A stretch of DNA of 9,337 nucleotides from Bacteroidales bacterium (GTDB lineage: Bacteria > Bacteroidota > Bacteroidia > Bacteroidales > VadinHA17): contig DNOQ01000397.1 in the NCBI GenBank assembly GCA_003501665.1, forward strand, positions 1-9,337, in the 5' to 3' direction. The stretch's first letter is position 1, and each line of letters begins with the position of its first letter. Of the stretch, positions 1 through 7,587 are shown in pieces. The notes under the pieces are model-generated. The model was not told where the DNA came from, searched no databases, and saw only the letters and a program-made list of their open reading frames with translations. The position numbers were made by a program, and so were the translations under genes.

Positions 1-3000
1 CTGGAGCTGATTGTAAAGGCGTTACTGTAAAGAACTCCACCCGAATAATTATTGAGGATCCCCCATCCGGACCAGTCACCCGTCTGCATAACGCCACTCC
101 CGTCAGTTTCAACAGCAACTGGTTCAGGAATAAGTGCTCCGCCTGTGATTCCCGGACCTGGCGGATTAATTCGTATGGCAACAACTACAGCTTTTTCAGG
201 AGATTTTTCCGCGATAAATCGTCCTTCAGACTGCTTTTTCATGGGAATACCGTCAATCCAGGCCTGAGCTTCTCCCGGTGTTTTGATATTAACAGCTGAT
301 GTTCCGGGAGCTGTCAGAAACCTGAACCATTCAGCAGATTGGTTTCCTGCATTGATGTCGAAAGGAATAACACCCGTATCATCTGACCATCTCATTGATA
401 AAGACGTATGCTTCACCGTTTGCTGAACATCGTGTTTCCTCATTACAAAATGACCACGTCCGGCATTATCATATCTTAACAGTACCGGATTAGGACCCGT
501 ATTAAGCGATATTGGATCGTTCGGGGAGGAGACTGATATGCCATTTACGTAAATTACGGCAGGAGTCAGAACCGGAGAGGTGTGGCTTTTATCCCCGGGA
601 GGCTGATCGCTGAAAAGAATGTCTGCAGTTAAGTCATTCGAAGCAGTAACACAACTCCAGAGATAATACCGTCCACCCGGGATCTCATCCACGTAGCGGG
701 TCTCGTTCAGGGCCTGTTCCGGTTTGCCCAGGCAAAGAAAATCGTCAGTGACGATACGTTTAAGGCCATGATATCCCTGATGGCCCGGGTCACCTTCCAG
801 GCCCCATCGCCATGAAAAATCGTATGGCTGCCAGATAAATCTTCTTCCGTAAACGTATTCAGGGACAGAAGGATCAATGCTTGTCATGGAGGCCAGTTTT
901 CTCTCGAAGTAATAAATCCCAACATTTTCCGGTATGGGTCCCAGAACATAAAACTGCGTACCGAAGCCGTGAAGCTTCTCTTCCCAGTTACTGTCATCAT
1001 TTTCCGGAAGCATGGCTCTTGTTTTGATATCCTCTGTTTCTTTTGTCCATCTGAAACGCCGGGCTTCCAGACCTATCACCCTGTTTTCATCGGTAAGCGG
1101 AAGTCTGAAATCGCCCCATTTATTATCCATTGTCGGAATAAAACTGACACTCCATTCGCGGGGCAGTTCTGTTTCTTTCACGACCAGGTTTTCGTTTGCC
1201 GGCGGATTAACATGTTTCTTTCCGGGTGTAAAGACTACGATATTGGCTTCATATTTTTCAAGAGGAAGTTCAACCATCGTACAAGAAGGTGTTTCACCTC
1301 TTACCCTGAGGGGTTTGGTGTCTCCGGTCCAGGGGTCCCAAAGTTCAACAGATCCTTTGCTCCGGAATTTGACAATTGTTCCGGGTTCTGCATCCATCAC
1401 CATGTACACGTCGCGGAAACCTGCTTTACGATGAAGGGAGCGCACTGTTCGCTCTGTACATGTAACATCATGTAAGAAAGCTCTTTTAATTTCTGTAACA
1501 GCCTCTTCTGTAGTGTTAAACCTGCAGTTTTCTTTAAAAGCAAGGTCATTTATTCTGATGAGTTCACCGTCGTATCTGCCTGCCCTGTCGGAAGCTGACG
1601 GTATTTCACCAACACAAAAGACATTACCGCTCCCCTGGGCAAAGGCTGCAGCTTTTTCAATGCTTTGCCAGCGTACGGCACTCATATCAGCAAATATCAA
1701 AGCTTTGTAGGATGCTCCGGCATCTTTTACTTTCAGATATCCGTTTTCAACGACTGCCCTCGCAAGTGATTCATTATCAATAAATTCAAAATTGATTCCT
1801 GATGTCATCAGTTTTCTTCCCAGGTCAAATGCTGTTGCTGTGGCCTTTTTTCCATCCATATCAGCCTCAAAGGGAGCTACCGGATAAACTATAGCGACAT
1901 CGCATACTGTATGGCCCTGGCTCATCAGCCAGGAAAGCCGGTCGAAATATGAAAGGAAAGAATCCATGTGGTCCCAGTAGGGCATTCTGAAATGATAACA
2001 TGGAGGTGCCCATTCCCAGAAGGAGCCGTAAGTGGAATAATAAAGTCCGTGAAGATTCAGAAGAGTGCAACCGTACAGAAAATTCTCACGGGTGGCATAC
2101 ATTAAAAGTTCGGGAGTTGCTCCCCAGCCGAGGCTGTGATAACCTTCGAGCCATACACGCGGCTGCCGGTATAAATTTGCGATTGAGGAAGAAACTCTTC
2201 CTTTTATCAGATCAGCTTTTCCTCCCGGTGTATCATGCCCCGGAGCGCTGTACCAGCGTGTTGCACGGAAATAGTCTCCGAATTCTGACGGATCGAGCCC
2301 CCGTCCCCCCGAATCGCAGCCATATATCATTCCTCTTTCAGCATGCCACTCATATATGGGTTTAAAGTATCGTTCTTCAATAAGTGACATCCTGACATCA
2401 GCATAATCCATCCGGACCTTTGGGGTCATGTTTCCCATATCCACCCACATAGCCGGTAAGACTTCAAAAAGGTCATAACCTTTGCGCTTCATGAAATGAT
2501 CGGCAAAATCAGGATTCCATGCATATTTTCCGACAGCAATCTGTAATTCATCGTTGAAGAAGTAATTGAGCCCTTTCGAAGATTTGCCGGGGGCTCTCTC
2601 TTCAAAGGGCCGGAAAAAACCATTTATAATGGTATCACCTGATCCTTCCATCAGTGGATTTAATGATCCCTTTTTTCTTACTGCCCTGAATATCCATATT
2701 TCCCAGTTGCCTTCAGGAGCTTTCCAGTTAAGCAATCCATTTCTGATCTGTCCGGTAAGATCAATACCTCCCCTGAGAGGAGTCCCTTCTTCTGACCTGT
2801 AAGCCCGGGCTGCAAATCCATCTTCAGGGATCCTGATCTCAACTTCTTCTCCGGTACTGATCATGGTTAGATCACCTGTCTGAACCTCAATCGCGTTAAG
2901 ATGAGGTTTGCTGTAAAACAACCTGTAAAACAGATTCGGAGCGCCCCTTGGCCAGTCAATCGTATATGTGCTCATGCCTATCCCCATACCCAATTTGGCA

Positions 3001-3353
3001 CATTCCTTTGATACTTTTGAATACACTTTCCACCAGTCTTCCGTAAATATCTCAGGTTTGTCCTGATCAGTCATCCAGCCCGGTGTATCGAGATGAGAAT
3101 AATTGACCTGAACACCGCTTATTCCTTTGCTGTGCAATTCTCTCAGTTGCTCTGTAAGCCTTTCGCTGTTAAGAGTATCTCCCGACCACCACCAGAAAGG
3201 AACTTCACCATAACCCGGAGGAGGATCTTTAAAACCCGGAAGAATATCCAGTTTGCTTCTGTGTACAGGCCATCCCGGAGCTTTTTCCTTTCTGCCACAT
3301 GAGCAGGAGCAGATCAGGACAATAATTATAAGGGTCAGTGCTCTTGACGTCAT
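1..3353 (-). CDS. GH106-type alpha-L-rhamnosidase lipoprotein, 3' end outside the window
   Basis: One uninterrupted frame of 1117 codons begins at the ATG at 3353-3351 and runs off the left edge without a stop. Residues 1-19 form a lipoprotein signal (hydrophobic LTLIIIVLI, then CSCSC, with Cys17 the best lipobox cysteine), so the enzyme probably sits on the outer membrane or faces the periplasm. The mature start GYGEVPFWWWSGD (about residues 46-58) and the block WLEGYHSLGWG through LHGLYYSTYGSFWEWAPP are typical of Glyco_hydro_106 (PF17132), which removes alpha-L-rhamnose from acidic glycans such as pectin side chains. Candidate catalytic glutamates are Glu269 (NDELQ) and Glu403 (WLEGY); their spacing of 134 is close to what I recall for the characterised family member BT0986. 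Later parts (WQPYDFSWRWG near 840-850, YSGGVLY near 1104) look like beta-sandwich sugar-binding domains. The last visible block usually lies before the final domain, so perhaps 100 residues are missing. Rhamnosidase specificity is inferred from family. Confidence 0.85.
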   Translation of the reverse strand, partial: MTSRALTLIIIVLICSCSCGRKEKAPGWPVHRSKLDILPGFKDPPPGYGEVPFWWWSGDTLNSERLTEQLRELHSKGISGVQVNYSHLDTPGWMTDQDKPEIFTEDWWKVYSKVSKECAKLGMGIGMSTYTIDWPRGAPNLFYRLFYSKPHLNAIEVQTGDLTMISTGEEVEIRIPEDGFAARAYRSEEGTPLRGGIDLTGQIRNGLLNWKAPEGNWEIWIFRAVRKKGSLNPLMEGSGDTIINGFFRPFEERAPGKSSKGLNYFFNDELQIAVGKYAWNPDFADHFMKRKGYDLFEVLPAMWVDMGNMTPKVRMDYADVRMSLIEERYFKPIYEWHAERGMIYGCDSGGRGLDPSEFGDYFRATRWYSAPGHDTPGGKADLIKGRVSSSIANLYRQPRVWLEGYHSLGWGATPELLMYATRENFLYGCTLLNLHGLYYSTYGSFWEWAPPCYHFRMPYWDHMDSFLSYFDRLSWLMSQGHTVCDVAIVYPVAPFEADMDGKKATATAFDLGRKLMTSGINFEFIDNESLARAVVENGYLKVKDAGASYKALIFADMSAVRWQSIEKAAAFAQGSGNVFCVGEIPSASDRAGRYDGELIRINDLAFKENCRFNTTEEAVTEIKRAFLHDVTCTERTVRSLHRKAGFRDVYMVMDAEPGTIVKFRSKGSVELWDPWTGDTKPLRVRGETPSCTMVELPLEKYEANIVVFTPGKKHVNPPANENLVVKETELPREWSVSFIPTMDNKWGDFRLPLTDENRVIGLEARRFRWTKETEDIKTRAMLPENDDSNWEEKLHGFGTQFYVLGPIPENVGIYYFERKLASMTSIDPSVPEYVYGRRFIWQPYDFSWRWGLEGDPGHQGYHGLKRIVTDDFLCLGKPEQALNETRYVDEIPGGRYYLWSCVTASNDLTADILFSDQPPGDKSHTSPVLTPAVIYVNGISVSSPNDPISLNTGPNPVLLRYDNAGRGHFVMRKHDVQQTVKHTSLSMRWSDDTGVIPFDINAGNQSAEWFRFLTAPGTSAVNIKTPGEAQAWIDGIPMKKQSEGRFIAEKSPEKAVVVAIRINPPGPGITGGALIPEPVAVETDGSGVMQTGDWSGWGILNNYSGGVLYSNAFTISS

Positions 3354-3377
3354 AAAGCTTATTAAGTATTTTAAAAC

Positions 3378-3434
3378 CACAAAGGATTTCAAAGGTTATC
3401 ACAAAGTAACACAAAGTAACACAAAGTAGCACAA
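3378..3434. repeat. Phased CAAAG tandem repeat upstream of the rhamnosidase
   Basis: Three units of a 10-bp repeat, cacaaagtaa, lie at 3400-3409, 3410-3419 and 3420-3429 (the last ends in g), with a partial copy cacaa at 3430-3434. Two more degenerate CAAAGG copies begin at 3380 and 3390. The five CAAAG boxes start at 3380, 3390, 3402, 3412 and 3422, so they are almost exactly one helical turn apart. On the minus strand each box reads CTTTG, so the array supplies many TTTG elements like those of Bacteroidota promoters, 25 to 75 bp before the rhamnosidase start. It may be a dispersed repeat or a regulatory array. Confidence 0.8.
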
Positions 3435-3514
3435 TAGATTAAAAATGTTCATAAAATAACAATAGTGTACGATTAAATTTGATGATTGAGAATTAAATTA
3501 TTGATATTAATGAC

Positions 3515-3705
3515 ATTAAATACAGGTCGCCCCGATGGGGCTTACATTTCTATTTATAAATATTTTCTACAAACAGGACGTCCCTGACGGGACTCTATAA
3601 AACAAAACTCCGTAGGAGTGAGCTGTTTATAGAAATGAGTTTCCTCCATTATTTTAGCTCCGTAGAGCCTGCCCCGCCAAAAGCGGGGAGCGACCTGTAT
3701 TTAAT
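3515..3705. repeat. 191-bp multi-hairpin element with 16-bp terminal inverted repeats
   Basis: The ends are perfect inverted repeats: attaaatacaggtcgc at 3515-3530 and its exact complement at 3690-3705. Between them lie five small hairpins with different sequences: gcccc/ggggc at 3529-3541, gtccc/gggac at 3580-3593, actcc/ggagt at 3607-3619, gctc/gagc at 3657-3668 and ccccgc/gcgggg at 3672-3688. Partly complementary AT-rich segments (3546-3560 and 3624-3635) lie further in. No coding capacity is seen. The layout resembles the non-autonomous palindromic repeats dispersed through Bacteroidota genomes; whether this one is mobile or acts as an RNA structure cannot be told from one copy. Confidence 0.75.
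3672..3688. terminator. GC-rich hairpin downstream of the fucosidase, possible terminator
   Basis: The sequence ccccgc, a five-base caaaa loop and gcgggg form a perfect 6-bp GC stem 56 bp past the fucosidase stop codon. There is no clean U-tract, and the hairpin is part of the 191-bp repeat element, so a termination role is only possible. It may still attenuate read-through from the fucosidase into the rhamnosidase. Confidence 0.3.
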
Positions 3706-3743
3706 CGTATAACAATGATAAAATAAACAGATTAATGTCATAA

Positions 3744-5174
3744 TTATCTCAAGGATGCGGTTATTTTGATTACCACAGCCTCTGTAGATGCAAGTGGTTC
3801 CCGTAAACCAGCCGGAATCGAAACCATTAAGATATCATCAAATCTCTGGTAATTCAAATTCTGTTTTGACTCAAGAAAGCTTACTTTCACTTTCCCGGTA
3901 AGCTTTGTCCTTACCATAACATGAGCGGGAAGCTGTTTTTCATCTCTGGCAGGCATATATATTGCATATATCGTATCGTCGCCTTTTGCCGTATATGCTA
4001 CTTTACCGTCGGAATATGGTTCAACCGGAGTGGTTTCATATATTGCTTCGCAGTTTGCTTCGAGCCATTTACCCATCTGAGCAAGATTCGATATAACTGC
4101 AGGTTCAAATTCTCCCTTGCCGTCAGGACCGATACCGAGAAGCAGATTACCCCCTTTTGCAATTATATTGACCAGGAGTTGTACACATTCTTTAGATGAT
4201 TTATACCTGTCGTTTTTCACCCAACCCCACGCATGGCCCATTGTAATACAGCTTTCCCATGGTACGGGCAGGGCTTTTGCCGGAATGTTCTGTTCAGGGG
4301 TCAGATAATTCTCATATTCTCCCTGTACCCATCGGTCTACCACAAGCATACCCGGCTGTTTCGCCCGGGCTCTTTCAGCGATCAGCTTCATGTTGATATC
4401 CATATCATGAGGATATGTGCAAAATTCAGCTACATTTTCAGATATGGCTGATTTTGGAAGGACCCAGCATCCGTCAAGCCATAGAATATCTACTTTACCA
4501 TATTCAGTTGTTATTTCATTGATCTGGCTCTGCGTGAATTCGACGAATTTCTGCCACCTGTCGGGGTGTTTTGTTATGTCATAGGAGGGATTCCTGTCCT
4601 TCGGAGGATAATATGGCCACCAGAAATATGGTGTAGTCCAGTCGGGCTTGGAAAAATATACCCCGACTGACATACCGGTCTTTCGGGTTGCATCAAGCAC
4701 CTCTTTCAGAACGTTCGATTTTGAATTTGCCGAAAAGGGACAACCTTTGTCAGTAACTTTGAAATCAGTATATTTAGTATCATACAGGCAGAATCCGTCA
4801 TGGTGTTTCGAAGAATATATCATATATTTTGCACCTGAACTCTTAAATACTTCTGCCCATTTACCGGGATCAAAACTGACCGGATTGAATCTCGATTTAG
4901 TATTCCGGTAGTTTAAAGCATATTCACAGTAATCATCCACGGGACGTTTTACCCACTCTTCAGGGCACAGGCCCCACGATTCAACTGTACCCAGTTCGGA
5001 ATAGAGGCCCATGTGTATGAGAAGCCCGAATTTATATCCCTGCCATTTTTTGAGATTCTCCAGCACGGCAGGATCCTTGGGCCATAAATACGTCTCCGGA
5101 GCGGTTTGTGAATTGAGACTTCCGGTTTTAAGGAAAAGGCACAACAGGATCAGCATCAGGGTTTTGTTTTCCAT
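3744..5174 (-). CDS. Secreted GH29 alpha-L-fucosidase
   Basis: A retaining alpha-L-fucosidase that would release fucose from side chains, probably in the periplasm or outside the cell. I place the start at the ATG at 5174-5172, because it begins a clear signal peptide (MENKTLMLILLCLFL..., ending near SLNSQ) and leaves 44 bp after the upstream stop. An upstream ATG at 5249 in the same frame would add 25 hydrophilic residues and overlap the preceding gene by 31 bp. The protein then has 476 residues, normal for GH29 (PF01120). Visible motifs are KFGLLIHMGLYS near the N-terminus, SSKHHDGFCLYD (His124-His125) and DILWLDG (residues 229-235), whose Asp234 is the expected nucleophile. WESCITMG (Glu307) is a candidate acid/base of the subfamily B type, and GNLLLGIGPDG closes the barrel. 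Two usual residues differ: Met replaces Trp after the first motif His, and Gly replaces Asn in the last motif. Confidence 0.93.
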   Translation of the reverse strand: MENKTLMLILLCLFLKTGSLNSQTAPETYLWPKDPAVLENLKKWQGYKFGLLIHMGLYSELGTVESWGLCPEEWVKRPVDDYCEYALNYRNTKSRFNPVSFDPGKWAEVFKSSGAKYMIYSSKHHDGFCLYDTKYTDFKVTDKGCPFSANSKSNVLKEVLDATRKTGMSVGVYFSKPDWTTPYFWWPYYPPKDRNPSYDITKHPDRWQKFVEFTQSQINEITTEYGKVDILWLDGCWVLPKSAISENVAEFCTYPHDMDINMKLIAERARAKQPGMLVVDRWVQGEYENYLTPEQNIPAKALPVPWESCITMGHAWGWVKNDRYKSSKECVQLLVNIIAKGGNLLLGIGPDGKGEFEPAVISNLAQMGKWLEANCEAIYETTPVEPYSDGKVAYTAKGDDTIYAIYMPARDEKQLPAHVMVRTKLTGKVKVSFLESKQNLNYQRFDDILMVSIPAGLREPLASTEAVVIKITASLR

Positions 5175-5218
5175 AGATTTTCGGGGTTTAGATATGTTTC
5201 TGCATCTTTTATTCTGGT

Positions 5219-5791
5219 TCAATTTACTGCAATATGGTGGATTCTGCAAACTGTCCCGTTGCTTGCCGGATTTTTATCAGCCGACATACGAAGTATCACT
5301 TTGTGTTTTCCGTTCTGAAGCTCATCTTCAAGCATAATAAGCCAGGGAAGATGCAGTCCTTTACTCCATTGGGTGAACTGATCGGCTTGCCTGAAATCCG
5401 AACCGTCGATGCTGTACTCAATGATCCCTGCATCGGGACCGGATGTAACAAACAATCCGATGGCTTTACCTTTAAATCTTAATTTAAGCGTAGCTCCGGG
5501 TTGTGAAGTTTCAAGCACTTCGACATTCACAAATCTTTCCCTTGTGGCCGCTTTGTCAGAGGATTTCCAGTTATTTATAACTTTCCATCCATTCCCGGTT
5601 TTAACCTTCCCGACAGGTTCAAAATGGCCGTTAATATATGAGAAAGGATCAAGCGTCCTTTCCGGCAATGATCTGAATTTTTGTTCAATTCCGGCAGGAT
5701 CCTTCCATGATGTTTCAAACAGATATTTAATAGTTCTGAAATAGAGTTCCTGTCCGAACGGGGAAGGGTGCAATCTCGGTCTGCGGCTCAT
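5219..5791 (-). pseudogene. N-terminally truncated SGNH/GDSL esterase with C-terminal carbohydrate-associated domain
   Basis: The first possible ATG gives 190 residues. Residues 8-17 (HPSPFGQELY) match the final catalytic block of SGNH/GDSL hydrolases, with the catalytic His at residue 8. The rest, from about residue 66 (NGWKVINNWK) through TSGPDAGIIEYSIDG and QWSKGLHLP to the end, is the beta-sandwich that follows the esterase domain in Bacteroidota homologues. The GDS serine block and the glycine and asparagine blocks are absent. Upstream, the same frame stays open for about 30 codons to a stop near 5885 but has no ATG and no esterase motifs. Intact relatives are around 420-450 residues, so some 230 appear lost. 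The catalytic serine is missing, so deacetylation is not expected; the piece may be a pseudogene or, less likely, a stand-alone binding domain. It lies 44 bp before the fucosidase and 135 bp after the lyase, on the same strand. Confidence 0.75.
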
Positions 5792-5926
5792 GTCCCCAGA
5801 ATCTTGCCCTCCAGATCCAGTGGCGCTGAGGTTGAGCTTTTTCAGGAAATCCGCAAAGTATGCTCTTAATATCCGATTAATTCAAAAGTACTTTTTTCCC
5901 TGAGGATAAAATTTAATAATAATATA

Positions 5927-7156
5927 CTAAAGGTCTGGATATAATAAAATTTCCAGGTTCCCCGGCTGTTCCGGCATTAAATTAATAACTTCCCGGTATC
6001 TTTTATCTCCGGTTTTAGATGCAGCTATAAGATAGTTGAGCCTTAATCCGTCAAGTGCATCATCCAGTCCGGTTATCTGATGATACTCCCATTTCTTCTC
6101 ACCAGTCGCATATGGCAGCAGGAAATCCAGTGCTGTCCGTATGCCCCGTCCGTCAGGAGTCTTAAAATCCCAAAGATCGACATTAACAATCTGTGCCATA
6201 TTGGCCAGATGTATAAATCCTCTTAAATTCATTGAACTGTATGATAACGACCTTGTCCGTGCTATTTCAAATGGCTGGCTTCCGTCCGGTTCAATCTGAG
6301 TGGCAATCCGCTTCTGTTTCAAGTTTTCCAGTATCATTCCGGCTGTATCGGTTTTTCCCAGTAACAAAGCAATACCAGCTGTTTCAACGTCGTACCATGT
6401 ACCATGATTATTGTGTTCATCAGCCTCATCTTTACCATGGTCACTCGTAAGAAGCCAGTCCAGGAATTGTCCGAACCATGAATATAGTTTGTCCCTCGTT
6501 TCGGGGGTCAGTTTACCATATTTCTCCAGGATCCGGACAGGCGTAATGATTTTGTTTATTCCGGCAAAGTCTATTATCCCTATGCCCCTGCCTTCTGTTC
6601 TTCCCGGGATACCCTGTGCATAATTAAGATTCGGATTCATTCTTGTTTCAGGATTGACAAACCACGTTTCAAGTAATTCCACAGCCTTTCCGGCATATTT
6701 ATTTTCTTCTGAGAAATAAAAGGCCCAGGCCAGTGTTTCGAGGTTATTAAACATCTTGTTCTTTGTATCAGTATCTACATGCTCACCCCTGGTTTCAGGA
6801 TTAACCTCTCCATCCCTTCTGATATAAGGTAAGCCATCGGGCTTTGCAGGATCCGGCCACCAGTAAGGCCCCATACTTAAATAATCATGCATGTCGCCTC
6901 CGGGTGGTATTCTCTTTTTATCCATTACACTGAAAGGACCCTCATTCAGCGCAATTTCAGCCTTTCTTATCAGTTCGTTATAAGCTGAAAGAAAAAGTTC
7001 ATCCTTTTTCAGGAGTTGATCCTTAACTTTTTCGGTAGAGTTAAAATCAACAAAAATGCCGCTGATATCATCCGGCCGGGAAAATTGTACCCTCTCTTTA
7101 CAATTTTGAAGAGAAAAGACCACTAAAACAACTAACGGAATATTTGAGAGTTTCAT
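5927..7156 (-). CDS. Alginate-lyase-superfamily polysaccharide lyase (PL5/PL38-like), lipoprotein
   Basis: A 409-residue protein of the alginate lyase superfamily (PF05426), an alpha/alpha-toroid fold that cleaves uronate-containing glycans by beta-elimination. Residues 1-19 look like a lipoprotein signal (LVVLVVFSLQNC, Cys19), although Asn at position -1 makes the lipobox weak. Motifs visible are MGPYWWPDPAKPDGLPYIRR (95-114), NNLETLAWAFYF (137-148), HNNHGTWYDV (248-257) and SYSSMNLRGF (305-314). His251 (after Asn250) and Tyr306 are the likely catalytic pair; the spacing of 55 matches the His-Tyr pair I recall from A1-III alginate lyase of PL5. The YWWPDP...GLPYIRRDG signature is more typical of the branch containing PL38, which includes glucuronan lyases, so the substrate may be glucuronan or another uronate chain rather than alginate. 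It is the first gene of the minus-strand cluster and has its own leader region. Confidence 0.88.
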   Translation of the reverse strand: MKLSNIPLVVLVVFSLQNCKERVQFSRPDDISGIFVDFNSTEKVKDQLLKKDELFLSAYNELIRKAEIALNEGPFSVMDKKRIPPGGDMHDYLSMGPYWWPDPAKPDGLPYIRRDGEVNPETRGEHVDTDTKNKMFNNLETLAWAFYFSEENKYAGKAVELLETWFVNPETRMNPNLNYAQGIPGRTEGRGIGIIDFAGINKIITPVRILEKYGKLTPETRDKLYSWFGQFLDWLLTSDHGKDEADEHNNHGTWYDVETAGIALLLGKTDTAGMILENLKQKRIATQIEPDGSQPFEIARTRSLSYSSMNLRGFIHLANMAQIVNVDLWDFKTPDGRGIRTALDFLLPYATGEKKWEYHQITGLDDALDGLRLNYLIAASKTGDKRYREVINLMPEQPGNLEILLYPDL

Positions 7157-7221
7157 ACGAAAATAATATGACTATATCATTGTAAATTAAGTGATTAGTA
7201 TGGAACCTTCATGCCTGTTTG

Positions 7222-7238
7222 TCCCGCCTAAGGCGGGA
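7222..7238. repeat. GC-rich hairpin tcccgcc-taa-ggcggga in the lyase leader
   Basis: A perfect 7-bp stem with a 3-base loop in otherwise AT-rich sequence, 66 bp before the lyase start. It resembles the hairpin at 3672-3688 in stem composition and looks like a member of a short dispersed palindrome family. If the promoter at 7274-7306 is real, it would lie in the 5' untranslated leader. Confidence 0.7.
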
Positions 7239-7273
7239 TGTGGGTTTCATTCGATGATTAATTTTAATTCAAA

Positions 7274-7306
7274 CAAATTTAACCTGATTATACTTAAAAT
7301 TACAAA
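7274..7306 (-). promoter_or_regulatory. Candidate Bacteroidota promoter for the lyase cluster
   Basis: On the minus strand, TTTG (7306-7303) is followed after 21 bases by TAAATTTG (7281-7274), an exact match to the Bacteroides -7 consensus TAnnTTTG with a -33 TTTG at an acceptable distance. Transcription would start near 7267 and leave a leader of about 110 bases carrying the hairpin at 7222-7238. AT-rich DNA yields such matches by chance, so support is moderate. Confidence 0.4.
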
Positions 7307-7587
7307 TAAAAGTTGACTTCTTAATCTGCTTTCTTTCGGCTGATTACCGGATCGGATTTTGTGGATGAGTTTATTGATTCTTATAATGGACTGTATGCCA
7401 TTGAATGGAGGGACAACTGGAAGGGGATCGTGTTAAACAGATTTCCAAAGGCTTTATTTCTTAATTCTTTCTGCTTTAAGAAAGCACGACTGCACCACCG
7501 CATAAGCGAAGGACTGCCTGACCGTCTGACCACATCCCTAAGGGCATCGAAAATGCAATGGAAAATTGATGATTATTTTATTGCATA

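Larger units (their letters stand above)
3354..3743. other. Gene-free, repeat-rich intergenic region between fucosidase and rhamnosidase
   Basis: About 390 bp without a credible coding frame on either strand. It contains the CAAAG repeat, an AT-rich spacer (3435-3514) and the hairpin element (3515-3705). The space is much wider than the 44-bp gap between the fucosidase and the gene before it, so the rhamnosidase may have its own promoter here. Confidence 0.7.
7157..7587. other. Intergenic region between the divergent lyase and toxin-antitoxin genes
   Basis: About 430 bp with no gene I can support. The left part (7157-7320) is AT-rich leader and promoter sequence for the lyase. The right part contains an open frame on the plus strand (7325-7597) with only a GTG start at 7361 and no recognisable domain. 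Within it, 7480-7566 is richer in GC than its surroundings and stays largely open in more than one frame on both strands. This may be the remnant of a lost gene or insertion, but I recognise nothing in it. Confidence 0.5.

Noticed and set aside
969..1475. A 168-residue open frame on the plus strand, and another overlapping it at 1012-1434
   Set aside because: Both lie antisense within the rhamnosidase frame, which has clear family motifs throughout. Their translations resemble no protein.
3229..3432. A 67-residue minus-strand frame starting in the CAAAG repeat
   Set aside because: It overlaps the rhamnosidase start in another frame, and its N-terminus is just translated repeat. The ATG at 3353 gives a proper lipoprotein leader.
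3400..3434. Tandem repeats as a possible CRISPR array
   Set aside because: The units are 10 bp and directly adjacent without unique spacers, and no cas genes are present.
5175..5249. Alternative upstream start of the fucosidase, adding 25 residues
   Set aside because: It would put a hydrophilic, basic stretch before the signal peptide and overlap the upstream gene by 31 bp. The ATG at 5174 fits a secreted enzyme.
5409..5744. A 111-residue plus-strand frame opposite the truncated esterase
   Set aside because: It is antisense to the strand with clear SGNH and beta-sandwich motifs and has no features of its own.
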